Positions 1 to 10,722 of a DNA stretch of 64,000 bases are shown piece after piece. This DNA comes from Daucus carota subsp. sativus (lineage: Eukaryota > Streptophyta > Magnoliopsida > Apiales > Apiaceae). Location: NCBI RefSeq assembly GCF_001625215.2, contig NC_030382.2, forward strand, positions 29,064,610 to 29,128,609, read 5' to 3'. The notes beneath the pieces were generated by a model, which was given only the letters and a program-made list of their open reading frames with translations, did not search any database and was not told the origin of the DNA. Position 1 is the stretch's first letter. Every line of letters starts with the position of its first letter. Made by a program: the position numbers and the translations under genes.

Positions 1-232
1 ATGGGTAACTTGAAGTCCACAATTTATGGTTAGTTTTATTTTCTAATTAAGATAAGCTTATAAACAATTTTATAAATATCTCAACTATGGGTTTGATAAG
101 TCGGTGTATAGAAGTGGTTGGGATGGGGAGGAGAAAATAGCTGTCGTAGTTTCCATTCTACCAAGTGACATTGTAACCGCTCATTCTCTTGGTCCTCTCT
201 CCATTCTGTATTACTCCATCGATTCCATTCAT
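1..232. repeat. Direct repeat, left copy
   Basis: This segment recurs at 2264-2812 with small differences; shared stretches include 'ggtttgataagtcg' and 'ggggaggagaaaatagctg'. The right copy is interrupted by a MITE at 2342-2656. No coding potential is seen. The two copies bracket about 2 kb of unrelated sequence, including the GC-rich block at 855-1676, so they may be the flanks of a larger inserted or duplicated unit. Confidence 0.75.
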
Positions 233-850
233 TTGTATACAATTTTTTTTTGACGTCCCACTAAATGTATAAATTTCAAAAATAGTAACTTTTAATAATA
301 TAAAACACTATTACACCAATTATTTTTTTCCACTATCTCCATTCTATTATAATATAAACACTATTATACCTACTACATTCCTCCACTATATCAAATCTAT
401 TATTAAATATTACGGGTCCCACAATTTACAATTATATCTACTTTTCATCTAACTTTACTCATTTTTTACCGCTATTAACCAAAAAACCCAACTAACTTGT
501 CATTTTTTTGCCAAAAAAACTTTTAAACTTTTCTCTTCGCTAACAAATCCAACAAACTTTATTAAAATCATATAAAAAAAATACAAATCAAACTATGGTT
601 AAATATTCTAATTTGACTTGTCAAGTATCTCTTCATGATTTGTATCTTTTTATACATGTGAGTGCCACATAACGCTATTCATTACACGTGTCTGCCACGT
701 CATGTCTATTCAGTAATAATTTATCTTTTAATCATTTATATTTATAATATTTTAATTAATTTTATAAACCCAAAAATGATTGCAATGCACACTGGGTTAA
801 TTTGTCAGACGACACAGATGGTGGGTGTTATAGCCAAATTTGGCTAGGTC
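233..850. other. AT-rich stretch, nothing identified
   Basis: Low-complexity AT-rich sequence with no convincing exon. A 61-codon open frame starting near 662 has no recognisable domain and no coding-like composition. Confidence 0.5.
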
Positions 851-854
851 CTTG

Positions 855-1676
855 TTGGGCCGGGTATGTACTTAGTTTAACTAAGTAAGACATGAATTGG
901 ACTAAGAGTCCTATATGAGGTATCGGGACGCTCCCTCCAGCTTACAAAGGAAGGACGCGACCAACCCTTGAATGCTCCAATCTGAACGGAAGGGCGTAGC
1001 CCTCCATGGCGTGACTAATCCGCCGATGTTGCGTGAAGAATACGCGCCCTCCGAGTCACAAGAAGGGACGCCTTACTTGAGAATGTTGATGGAAGGACGC
1101 GACCGACCCTCTGTCCACCCATGTCGTGTAATCTGTGGAGGAGGGCGCGCCCTCTTCGGAGGTGACCGAGGGACGCGGCTCTTGTAAGAGGTTGACCATG
1201 AGATGAAGACCAAGGGCGCGCTTTTAACGGGGTCCCCGGCGGCGCGACCTCAGGCGGCGCGACCTCATGTGGAAGAAGGACCTGTCTGATGTGTTTCTGG
1301 AATGATCGATGGACAAGACGGTGAAGGCAAGGGCGCGCCCTCAGGGGTCGCGCCCGCATGTAAATATATTGAGTGAGAGGATGAGTGAGTGTCAGTGACG
1401 ATCCTTCCGAGGGATACCAACACTTACCCTTCCGGGAATAAAAACAAATACTGAAATATAAGACGGTGAATGAAAAGAAAGAGGGAGGCGATTTATCAGA
1501 ACATGGATACCAGGGAGTGTGGTGCGGTCCTTTTATAGCCAACCCTAGTTATTTCTAAATGGGCTTGGGCTTCCCGTGTGGGCCGCGACTTCACTCCAAA
1601 ACCTAAACCCCGCTATCTTTCTATTCTATCTGCAAAAACAAATTACGGAGCTTACCTTCTCAGGATGACATCACAA
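855..1676 (-). mobile_element. GC-rich block, possible solo LTR
   Basis: A sharply bounded GC-rich block in AT-rich surroundings. It starts with 'tgttgggccggg' and has TG/CA-like ends, as retrotransposon LTRs do. The 8-mer GGCGCGCC occurs at least twice, and related 'ggcgcgacctc' motifs follow each other. On the minus strand there is a good TATA box (ctataaaagg). No clear target-site duplication was found and no gag-pol is present, so solo LTR is only the best guess. Confidence 0.35.
1529..1538 (-). promoter_or_regulatory. TATA box on minus strand of GC-rich block
   Basis: The minus strand reads ctataaaagg, close to the plant TATA consensus, and sits inside the putative LTR. Transcription would run toward lower coordinates through the GC-rich part. 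No gene is recognised there. Confidence 0.35.
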
Positions 1677-1791
1677 GTCAGTTTCAATTCCCCAATTATC
1701 ATCCTCCACTTTTTTTTAAAACCAGATTATCATCCTCCACTTATTTATAATATACATGTCGTAGTATCTTATATTAGGATTATATTATATA

Positions 1792-1830
1792 CTAGTATTT
1801 TTGCCCGCGCTACGCGCACGTGCATTAATT
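1792..1830 (-). mobile_element. Helitron-like 3' terminus
   Basis: On the minus strand a short GC hairpin (tgcgcg-ta-gcgcg) is followed after about ten bases by CTAG and then T. That is the pattern of a Helitron 3' end inserted between A and T. The 5' TC end was not located, so the extent of the element is unknown. Confidence 0.4.
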
Positions 1831-2263
1831 ATTTATTAATTTGTTTTATTGTTATTTGACAAATAAATAATAATATTTTAATTTTCAAATACATCAAACT
1901 TTAAACTTTCAAAATGTGATGAAAAACTTGTGTTCGACATAATTTTGTAATACTTAAGTTTATAATATATCAAACATTAACGTACGTCAAACTGAACATC
2001 ATATTACTTTTTTTTTCTACAGATTAAATAAGTCATGTAAATGAATAAACGAATCATAGACCTTTTGTTTTTAGATTAATATAAACTTTTGGAGCTAAAG
2101 TGTCATGTCTCACATATTTGTATATTTAATTATGTTTTTTTTTTCAAAAAATAAAGCAAAGTTTTATATATTTATTTATTTTTATTATTAGTAAATCTTG
2201 GAAGTGATTATGGGTATGTTTAAATTGGATATATACTTCTATTGTGCTTGTACTACTTATCCG

Positions 2264-2812
2264 TGGGTAACTTTGAAGTCCACAATTTAAGGTTAATTTT
2301 ATTTTGTATTTAAGATAAGCTTATCAAAACAATTTTATAAAGGGTAGCGGTGCACAACCATAATAGCTGTGGAGGAGTTAAGTAACACACAGTTTATGGA
2401 CCGTTGGATATGCATATCCCGCGGTCAGGATTATATTAAAAATGTTATATGTCCAACGCTTTTTTACCGCTGGACGGGGATATTCCCGTCCAGCAATAAA
2501 AAGCGTGGTATGAGAATATCCCCGTCCAGCGGTAAAAAAGCGCTGAATATGTTAGAATTTCAATACAATCCTGACTCCTGGATATGCATCCAATGGCTCA
2601 CAAACTGTGGGCTAAATAAACAGTCCCCGGCAATTATATGCCAGGGACCTGGACCCTTTTATAAATATCACAACTATGGGTTTGATAAGTCGTGCATAGA
2701 AATAGAAGTGGTTTATACGGGGAGGAGAAAATAGCTGTCGTAGTTTCCATTCCACCAAGTGGCATTGTAACTGCTCATTCTTTTGGTCCTGTCTCCATTA
2801 TGTATTACTAAC
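2264..2812. repeat. Direct repeat, right copy, interrupted by a MITE
   Basis: Second copy of the segment at 1-232, split by the insertion at 2342-2656. The uninterrupted left copy acts as an empty site and confirms that the MITE is an insertion. Confidence 0.7.
2342..2656. mobile_element. 315-bp MULE-like MITE with 9-bp target duplication
   Basis: Flanked by perfect 9-bp duplications ttttataaa at 2333-2341 and 2657-2665. The ends are weakly inverted (gggtagcgg... and ...cctggaccc). The interior folds back: arms 2457-2485 and 2514-2542 are a perfect 29-bp inverted repeat, with outer imperfect arms around 'ggatatgcat'. The target-duplication size suggests the Mutator superfamily. It is non-autonomous; the 121-codon frame across it is incidental. 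Confidence 0.75.
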
Positions 2813-3610
2813 TTTTAAGGTAAGTATCTGTGTTTTATACTAGTGCAAGTATCCAACCAATTAATTATAGAGGTGTACTTTAGTCTTGGCATGCATCCAT
2901 CAAATTTTATAATTAATTAATCACATGTATATCATGCATTTTTGTAGGTAATTGATCATAAGAATATTTAATAATTACTAATTGCATAGATTATTGAAGA
3001 GAAGTTTGACGGTTATTTGATATTGATTTTTATGCATGTATAAGACATCCATTTAACTTAATAATTGTAGTGTTAATATTTGTTTTTTTGACAAATGTGA
3101 TTTATAGCTTTATAAATGTTCTACGAAACTCTTGGGGTTAGTCAACGTCTAACCCAAAACCTGAAACGACAGAGGATAAACTGTTAACCACTTAGGATAT
3201 TTGTTTTTAATTGTATTAAATGAGCTAACTTATATTAATTAGAGTTCATAAAAGGAGCTAATGTTCTGATTGTACTGATTTCATTATTTATTATCTGATT
3301 AGCATTCAGGATACATGTGCTTTACAGTAGTCATTAAACATGCTTGATAAGAATATAAATATAATAATTTAATTGATAATAAGCTTATTATGCATTATTC
3401 ATGTAGTATAAAGCCTGGAGAGATTATTGTAATCTCATTATATGTGTTTATATTTTCATTTTATTTAAAATAATAAATTTTATTAATCGGTCATATATAT
3501 GTGTTATACTTGTTGTTGAATATTATAACTAGAATATATTTTGAATAATAATTTTTAAATGAGATCTAATAAAGTCAAATTTCTCTCTTATTTGAGCATT
3601 CCACGTAATT
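2813..3610. other. AT-rich stretch, nothing identified
   Basis: No exon, RNA gene or repeat structure that could be supported was seen here. Confidence 0.5.
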
Positions 3611-3906
3611 GAGTCAGGATCCTCTGTCCCCTTCACGTGTCTCCTTATATGTCTCCCTTGCATATTTCATCAGTTATTTAATTTTCAATTGATCATATGC
3701 AAATGTCAATGAATGTTGATGATTTAATTATAAATATATTTTAACTATAAATATTCTCAGAAGAAAAAAGAGATCATCAAAAATTAATTATAAATGAATC
3801 AACATTCATTTACATTGCACATGATCAATTGGAAATTAAATAACTGATAAAATATGCAAGGAAAACATATAAGGAGACACGTGAAGGGGACAGAGGATCC
3901 TGACTC
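3611..3906. mobile_element. Foldback (hairpin) MITE
   Basis: The left arm starting gagtcaggatcctctgtccc (3611-about 3720) pairs with the right arm ending at 3906. The arms are about 109 bp with few mismatches, around a loop of about 75 bp. The flanks do not give an unambiguous target duplication, so the superfamily is open. The minus-strand 60-codon frame here is a by-product. Confidence 0.7.
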
Positions 3907-3989
3907 TTGATTATGTGCTCTTGTCAGTAATCTGCATTTATATTCCATGACTATAGTATGCAGTAAATCTCGGCTATGCAAATCGTAAC

Positions 3990-5089
3990 TTTGGGTCCAT
4001 ATTTCTTAGTTAACTTGAATCAATAATTTATAGTGTATTTTAGATCTAAATTATCGGAATTTTTCTTATTCTTTTCTATTCATTTATATTTGATTACTCA
4101 TTATATTTATGATTGAGTTAATTATATAAAATTGTGATATTTGTACTCTTTGTACTTTTTGGTACATAGTGTTTTATTCATCTCGCATCTCTGCTATTAG
4201 AAGTTATTATTGCCAACTCATTTGTATTTATCTCGTTTTGTTTCGCATTTATTTGCGACATTATTTTGTTCTATTCTATTAAATGAGTTTGGCAATTTTT
4301 GTAACCTTTCTGGTTGGGCTCTTAAACCTATCTGTGTGGTTAAATCACAGACGAGTTCATGGAGTTTGGAGTGTCTGGTGAACTCGGCACTTACTCGTAT
4401 TAGTGCTGTGAGTATATGAGCATGTCTCTTGAGTATGAGATTGTGTATAGATCATGATCACTATTGTGTGTTTTCTTTTTCGGGATTACTGAAAAAGGAT
4501 TCTCCGTATTGTAGAAATGCTTTGTGCATTTCTTGTGTTTTTTTCTTGTGGATTACCGGGGAAGAATTCTCTGTTTTGTACTCTGCTTTGTGCGAGTACA
4601 TATTTATATAAGAGACCCTTATGGATACATACCTTACTTGATTCGGCCTTATATATGTTCTGCTTCGTTTCAGTGCACTTATTATCGTGCAATTATTTTC
4701 GGCATTATTTCATTTTATTTTCAGTCTCAATTTAAAACTCTGTGTTGATAAGACATAATTCTTTCAGTTATTTTAAACTTAGTTTTGTTTTAAAGTTATA
4801 TTCGTACTGGGCATTTGGCTCACTCGTATTTATTTTTTTTCCGCATGTAATCAGGGTTAAGCGGGGCTTGAGATGAGTGCTACCCAAATTAGTTTGTTAG
4901 ATTATTTAATAAATTCCAGGACTTGGTTTAGTTGATTTATTACTTTTATTAATGTCAATTGGAGATTTCTGAATTACTTCTAGACATTGAGATTATTATT
5001 TCTCTCTCTCAGTTTTAGTATTATATTATTCATGCTTGATTTTCGTTAATTCATTGTTAAAAAATAGCCCTAAAAATTGGGCTGTTACA
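3990..5089 (-). mobile_element. Probable solo LTR of a Ty3/gypsy-type element
   Basis: Read on the minus strand it begins TGTAACAGCCC, a start seen in many plant gypsy LTRs. It continues with 'ctcaagccccgcttaaccc' and a TATA-like ttatataaatatg near 4600. No retroviral-type coding region follows, so this would be a solo LTR. The distal boundary near 3990 is approximate and no target duplication was confirmed. Several short open frames across 4200-4750 have no domain. Confidence 0.45.
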
Positions 5090-5807
5090 TAAAGTATATT
5101 AAGTAAGGTCTGCAAGTAATGTTATCAACAACATGTAATAAGAAAATATAATCAAAGCCCTATTTCCTAGAGATAACTAAAAATCAGAATCTCATTCTTA
5201 TAAATCTTCATCTTTGTGCTAGTTAGTTACATGACAATTCGTGTTTTCAAAATTTCTTGATAAATAGAATCTATTACCTTCAGTAAGTTGTCACAAAAGT
5301 TGACTGTATACATACAAATGATAAGTTCATCTGCACAAATTTATAAATGTTGAGATTTAACTTCTTCTATCATACCTTATATCGCTAAGAAAACGCAAGA
5401 TTAGAACCATTATCATAAGCAAGATAATTGCAGTATCAAGAATATTTGTTTAAAAAAATTATTTAACTAACTATATCAAACAAACCATGATACGTTCATT
5501 TTATCATTAAAAATTACTAAACTGGAAAATAGTAAATCTTAAAAATATAAATGTTCAACGGACAATGATATGTTTATTTTATTTTTTTCATTGTGTTATA
5601 TAGGTATTTATTTAATTATCAATCAAAATAAAAGAATTATATTCACGAGTACATAATAATATAAATTTTGATAGCTAACAAAAAATCTGAGTGATGTATG
5701 TTACACATATTTTCTCCTAAATAAATTGTTAAATATATTTAATAAAAACATACCAAACTATGTTTTAATCTAGTTAAATTTGTGCTCATTTTTAGATTTT
5801 AAAATTC
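5090..5807. other. AT-rich stretch, nothing identified
   Basis: No supported exon or element; very AT-rich. Confidence 0.5.
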
Positions 5808-6312
5808 TTCGACATAAATAATCTCACGAAATCTGACTTTGTCTCACATTTACAATTTGCGGATGTCACGATCCTTTTTCTTGACAATGATACAAATTCG
5901 GTTCTGGAAATTAAGAGGGTCTTAAAGTGCTTCGAGCTAGTATCAGGCCTGAAAATCAACTTTGAAAAGAGCAACTTGTATGGTTTCTCAGATGAAGAAA
6001 GAACAATCAGCTTTTAGACAAGTCTGCTGCAATGTAAAGTGGGAAAAGGTCCTTTTAAATATTTAGGTACTCAGAATGGTGCCTTCCCAAAACGTATTAG
6101 TTTTGGAATCCCCTCATCAATAAGGTTAAACATCAGCTGCAGCGGTGGGATTCAGCAGAGCTTTCAATGGCAGGTAGACTTGTACTTCTCAAAGAATCTC
6201 TGAACAACATCCCTACGTATTGGCTATCTCTGTTTCATCTCCCAACACAAGTCCTAAACAAATTGGAAAGATTGCGGCATAGTTTTCTTTGGGGAGAGTG
6301 TTGTAAGATCAA
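5808..6312 (+). pseudogene. LINE (L1-type) reverse transcriptase fragment
   Basis: The translation shows the signature of plant L1-like non-LTR reverse transcriptases: HLQFADVTILFLD (the YADD-type catalytic motif), CFELVSGLKINFEKS, PFKYLGTQ, then LSMAGRLVLLKESL and LRHSFLWGE, in the usual order. The fragment covers only the end of the catalytic domain and the thumb. It contains a stop after 'ISF' and a frame change before 'KYLG'. The second catalytic aspartate of FADD is valine (FADV), which would abolish polymerase activity. It is a dead, truncated copy; endonuclease and ORF1 are absent. Confidence 0.85.
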
Positions 6313-6998
6313 TCTTGGTACTCATTTAAACTATTAAGTGAGATTTGAAATCATTCGTTTTTTATTCGATTATGAATTATATTTATTTTTAGAAATCTGA
6401 ATCATGGTTCGAGCCCGATACCTCAAATTTATTTTCACTTTTAAATTCATTGACACAAATAATTAATTAATAGATATTAATTTATCATGCAAATAATATA
6501 GGAGTCTTGATTGAAATAATAACTTGATCTCAAATTATATACTTATATATAATAAGCGTAAGGGAGATAATTTGGTCGTATGGTCCTCTGATCCAAAAGC
6601 TTATAATCCGTTGGATCTTATATTGAACAAAAGCATCATTAGATTGGAAAATTAACTTCTGTTCTACAAGGCAACTGATATCACCTTGCATATTTATAAT
6701 TCCTTTTCTGAATCCAAAACAAATTCTGTCTTTCACGTGTATATGATTTTTTTAATCCCAAATAAATATTTCCTACCAGTTTTATTCGTAGAATCATATA
6801 AATCTCACCGTCACAATTTTTTTATAATATATTTTAAAATTAATAAGCCGGATTTATGTGATTAGCAAATACAAAAACTTTTTCTTAATCCAAAATAGAT
6901 TCTACCTTCTTATTGCATGTGTATGATTCCTTTTCTTAATTAAAAACAAATTATGTTTATCAATTTTAATTTAGAACCATATAATTTTTTTGAAAAAT
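6313..6998. other. AT-rich stretch after LINE fragment
   Basis: Possibly part of the LINE 3' side near 6313-6330; otherwise no supported feature. Confidence 0.4.
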
Positions 6999-7015
6999 AT
7001 TTAAATCACATTATA

Positions 7016-7162
7016 TATATTTTTTATTTTTTTTAACCTAGGAACCCGCAACCGCTATCCTTCGGATCACGCAATAGCGTTAATCCACCCTTTGAGAGTC
7101 GAACCTGTGACCAAGAGGATACATGTCCTCTCTTTAACCAGCTAAACCAACCCTTGTGGGCT
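7016..7162 (-). mobile_element. tRNA-derived SINE
   Basis: On the minus strand a box A-like segment (tttagctggttaaagag) is followed by a box B (ggttcgactct) and an A-rich tail. The insert is flanked by 17-bp imperfect direct repeats, atttaaatcacattata at 6999-7015 and atttaaattacactata at 7163-7179, as expected of LINE-mediated retroposition. It is a SINE and not a tRNA gene because it lacks a cloverleaf and has a poly-A tail. Confidence 0.75.
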
Positions 7163-7499
7163 ATTTAAATTACACTATAATAATTCTAATATAAAATACA
7201 TTTATAAATATAATCTGATAAGAGTTGGCAATAACGTATTCCACTCAAAATATATTAAAATTTGATAGAAAGAATTTAATACTTTGGCAGGGTACATACG
7301 AGAAAAGGAATGGCTTCATTACAATAGTTTATTTGAAGCCATTAATGGCTGCATTAATGGCTGTGATGATGTATTTACCACAGTTCTAAGTTCTAACTTA
7401 CAAACAAATTATAATTTCGAATTTTATTTTATTAAAAATTTTAATTTATTATTTATAAATTAAATTTCTTCACACTATTTAAAATATATTAAAAAATTT

Positions 7500-7545
7500 A
7501 TAAATAATTAAAAACCTCTCGTGCCTTACACGGGTTATAAGCTAG
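7500..7545 (+). mobile_element. Helitron-like 3' terminus
   Basis: A hairpin (ctcgtg-ccttaca-cgggt, imperfect) is followed by ataagCTAG and T, resembling a Helitron 3' end. The upstream extent and the 5' TC end are not resolved. Confidence 0.35.
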
Positions 7546-8090
7546 TAAATAACAAATTGTAGATAATATAAATAAAATAGTATTAATGTACCTATTTAAT
7601 GCATTTCAATAGCAAGTTAAATGCTTGTCTAGCTCAAATGTTTTGGATTGATTATATGTGTTGAAAAGGTCATGGGTTCAAATCTTGTGAAAAATAATTT
7701 TTTTTTTATATATGAGAGGGAGTTAGGTTCGGAATTAAGTTCAGGTTAGGAAGTAGGTAATTTGTTTAGGAGGGAGGTTTGACATGTACTTGTTGTGCTA
7801 TTATATATATATAAGTAGATAAGTAGATAAGTAGATTTCATGGTTTGAATCTTTTTATGCCTTCTTATTAATTGATGGCACTAGCATGACTAGGAACGTC
7901 CCTGTGGAAAGCTCTACACACAAATATAATAAAGAAATCTTCTTTTTTATTTAATATATTTTTCTTAATATCCATGTTGTATATCTGTGCAATTAATGTA
8001 AATAATGTGATTGATTCATAACTTTCTATTTCAAAGACAACTATTACATGTCAATCTTTTGGATTTTGTAACAACCCATAAGAAATTGAC
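7546..8090. other. Upstream region of the peptide gene, AT-rich
   Basis: Mostly AT-rich. It contains a small gataagta repeat near 7810-7835. No other gene is seen. Confidence 0.4.
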
Positions 8091-8102
8091 TATACTATAT
8101 AT
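8091..8102 (+). promoter_or_regulatory. Candidate TATA box for the peptide gene
   Basis: The sequence tatactatatat lies about 50-60 bp upstream of the ATG at 8153, a plausible position for a short plant 5' UTR. AT-rich surroundings make chance occurrence possible. Confidence 0.35.
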
Positions 8103-8152
8103 CTTCATCATAACAATCTATATTAAAATTAAGATCGATTGAATAAAGTTAT

Positions 8153-8631
8153 ATGGCGTTATCAAAACAATATGTTCTTGTTTTCGTCACTCTTGTTCTT
8201 CTTTTACAGTTTCATATGAGCCAAAGTGAGTAATTCATTTTTAGAAAACAAAATTATGTATGCTCAATGTTATATCATATTATTTTTCAAATTTTGTTAA
8301 GTTATATTTGACCAACATCTTCCTATCCCAAGTTAGTAAAAATTCAAATGTAATCTTTTTTGGTCTTAGAATATCTTCCAAGTTAGTTTTTCTAATTTCT
8401 AATATATTCATTTTCCATATTATTTTGGTATGTATAGATATGGTCATAAATAAATCCGGAGGTGTGTTGGATGCGGACGAAGCTAGCCCAACGGAACCAA
8501 GTAGAGAAAAATTGCCCAAATTCTGTTATCCCTTCATTTGCACCGGAGAGGGTATAATAACATGTTGGTGTTGTTACAGTGTTGCAGATATATGTTACCG
8601 AACGCGTTCAGAATGTCAACGAAATTGTTAA
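8153..8631 (+). CDS. Secreted cysteine-rich peptide, ESF1/MEG-like
   Basis: Predicted two-exon gene, 88 residues. Exon 1 (8153-8225) encodes a hydrophobic signal peptide (MALSKQYVLVFVTLVLLLQ). The intron runs from gtgagt at 8226 to tatag at 8437. Exon 2 (8438-8631) encodes an acidic spacer and a C-terminal domain with eight cysteines, including TCWCCYS, ICYRT, ECQRNC. The CxCC core with downstream CY-T-EC---C matches the Embryo Surrounding Factor 1 / maternally expressed gene (MEG) class of small secreted plant signalling peptides, which act in endosperm-embryo communication. The intron after the signal peptide is also typical of plant cysteine-rich peptides. The frame is intact across the splice. 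Assignment rests on cysteine pattern only, so another cysteine-rich peptide class is possible. No sister copy lies in the window. Confidence 0.75.
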
Positions 8632-8851
8632 TCATTAAGTGTTTCTAATAAATTTTGATTTCCTATTTTGAAACTAAATTTTTATGTTATAGAAGATAAA
8701 TTATCTATATGGTAGCGCGTGCGCACATATATATTTGATCAGGTTCCATATAGAACTGAGTTAATATCGGAACTTAGACCTGTTATACCTCATTAGATTT
8801 AATTGAAATGTGTGGTTCAAATTGTATTGAGTATTTAATTATATACTGTAT

Positions 8852-9794
8852 GGCTCATGATCAAATAGAAATCTCTCTTAAAACAAAAACTAGAAACCAA
8901 TACACGTTAGTGATATTCTCAGTACAATTTAGTGATATTCTCTTTGGGATTTAGTGATCTGTGTTGCAGGAATTAGTGAAAACTTGCAGAAACTGCCCAG
9001 AATCTCCAGATATGTTCTAGAATCTGCTCAGAATCTCCAGATATGTTCACGTTTTCGATTCAGATGGTGGTGAAAATGGTGGAGATGGTGGAGGTGAAGG
9101 TGGGGATGGAGGATATGATTGTAGCGGAGGTCTGGGCAGCTTGAAGTAGGGGTGGAGCGTTGCCAGAATAGTGGCGGCTCCACCGCGTTTTGAAGTTGAG
9201 CCGAGGGGGAGAAAGAAGTATGAACGGGGCTGAAGGAGGTTGAAACAGCGACCAAGATGAGGCTGGTGGAGATGGAGGTAGAGATTGTGTTGTTAGAGAA
9301 ATATTGGAGGTGGAGATGGAGGTGGTGGTTATGGAGGGGGCGGGTGGCATAGAGGTGGTGGTGGTTATGGAGGAGGTGACGACGGAGTGGTGGCAGTGGC
9401 GGATGTGGAGGTGGGGTTGGTGGAGATGGGGTTGTTTATGAATTTAGTGGTATTTACTTTAGGATTTAATGATATTTGAGTTTTGTTTTTAGTGCTTGTT
9501 TGGTTGACATCTAGATATGTGGGAAGTAGAAGTTCCTAGGAAGTAGTATTTGATGAAACTGTTTGGTTGACATTAATTGGGGAAGTGTAAGTTACTTGGA
9601 ATTTTAAATGCCTACAAAACATAGGAAGTTATTGTAGGAAGTTAAAACCTATCTATCAACCAAACACAAATTTTAACTTCCCATTTATTATAATTTCCAT
9701 AGTAATCTCAAATTACATATTATTTAACTTCCTATTGGTAACCAAACAAGCACTTAGTTTCTAGAATAAGGATATTTCTATTGGAGTAAGACTC
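8852..9794. mobile_element. Modular element E1 with 10-bp target duplication
   Basis: Begins GGCTCATGATCAAATAG and ends with the reverse complement of GAGTCTTACTCCAATAG. It is flanked by perfect 10-bp repeats tatactgtat (8842-8851 and 9795-9804). The interior has recurring 'tttagtgatattc' motifs and a GGT/GGA-rich stretch (9060-9430) whose minus strand gives Pro/His-rich frames. A Tourist-like MITE is nested at 9492-9753. Without that insert its length is about 678 bp, matching E13 (680 bp), which is the same element in reverse orientation. Confidence 0.75.
9492..9753. mobile_element. 262-bp Tourist-like MITE nested in E1
   Basis: Terminal inverted repeats GTGCTTGTTTGGTT at both ends, with TTA duplicated at 9489-9491 and 9754-9756. 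The TTA target points to the PIF/Harbinger superfamily. It has no coding capacity. Confidence 0.75.
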
Positions 9795-9829
9795 TATACT
9801 GTATATATTATGTATGTGTATACCCAAAA

Positions 9830-10080
9830 GAAGGGGATAAATAATGGTTTAAATATAACCAAAATACTTTCTACAATTAATATACTCTATGATAGACTAG
9901 TAAAATTTATTTCATATATAAATATCAATACATAATAAAATTTAAATTATATATTTATGAAAAATATTTATCATTGTTTATTACATATTTTCGAAAAATA
10001 AAAGAAGTTGATCATATAAAATATAAAATACTACTGCATTATATTGTTTTTTATTCTTTAACAGGCTGAAAAATAGAAAA
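9830..10080. other. AT-rich stretch, nothing identified
   Basis: No supported feature between E1 and the 144-bp tandem array. Confidence 0.4.
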
Positions 10081-10722
10081 TATTGCTGCAGTACGTTATA
10101 TATTATACACAATTTTATTAGACTATTGTATTGATACTACTACAGAACTTTTATATTTAATAAGAACACTTTTACAAAATATTAATATAATAAAAAATAC
10201 AATTGAAATTGTTAGCTAAGAAAGATATTGCTATAATACGTATATATTGTACACGATTTTATTAGACTAGTGTATTGATACTCTATAGAACTTTTAATTA
10301 TATTAGAATATTCGTACAAAAAATATTAATATAATGAAAAATACAATTGAAATTGTTAGTTCAGAAAATATTGCTGCAGTACATATATATTATACACAAT
10401 TTTATTAGACTATTGTATTGATACTGCTACAAAAAATTTTATACCTTATAAGAATGTTCGAACAAAATATTAATAGGGTAATGCTACGTACCCCAATTAT
10501 TGTTTCCAAAATAATTTCCCAAATGACGTGGCAGACAAATGGCTAGTTTTAATTGGATGGTTGATGTGTATACAGGGGGTCCCGTTATTATTAGTGTGAG
10601 TTGAATCAATCATATGCTGCCCAATAGATATGGTAAAAAAATTTGGGAAGAATTTTTTGGGTATCCAGCATTTTCCATATTAATATAATGAAAAATACAA
10701 TTGAAATTGGTTATGGAAGATA
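10081..10722. repeat. Tandem array, three units of 144 bp
   Basis: The anchors 'tattgctgcagtac' and variants start at 10081, 10225 and 10369, giving an exact 144-bp period. Units share 'ttttattagacta' and 'aatacaattgaaattgtta'. The third unit is split by the MITE at 10476-10676; removing it and one target duplication restores the period. Confidence 0.8.
10476..10676. mobile_element. 201-bp MULE-like MITE with 9-bp target duplication
   Basis: Imperfect terminal inverted repeats (gggtaatgctacgtaccc and ggaaaatgctggataccc). Perfect 9-bp duplication atattaata at 10467-10475 and 10677-10685. Inserted in the third unit of the 144-bp tandem array. Confidence 0.8.

Noticed and set aside
1015..1542. 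175-codon minus-strand frame in the GC-rich block
   Set aside because: Long frames are expected by chance in GC-rich DNA. It is Arg/Pro/His-rich without a motif, and the block is more likely an LTR.
4210..4748. Overlapping plus-strand frames as a membrane protein gene
   Set aside because: They lie in the putative LTR, occur in all three frames and have hydrophobic composition from T-rich DNA only.
7016..7162. Possible tRNA gene
   Set aside because: Box A and box B are present, but there is no cloverleaf. The poly-A tail and target duplication identify a SINE. The same reasoning applies to 12075-12168 and 25741-25867.
9028..9350. Pro/Thr/Ser-rich and His-rich minus-strand open frames (also similar ones at 11325-12013, 12237-12782, 56265-56555 and 57685-58066)
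   Set aside because: They arise from GGTGGA/CCACCT low-complexity blocks inside modular elements, occur in several frames at once, and show no domain or splice structure.
10081..10722. CRISPR-like array
   Set aside because: The repeats are 144 bp head-to-tail units without spacers, in plant nuclear DNA.
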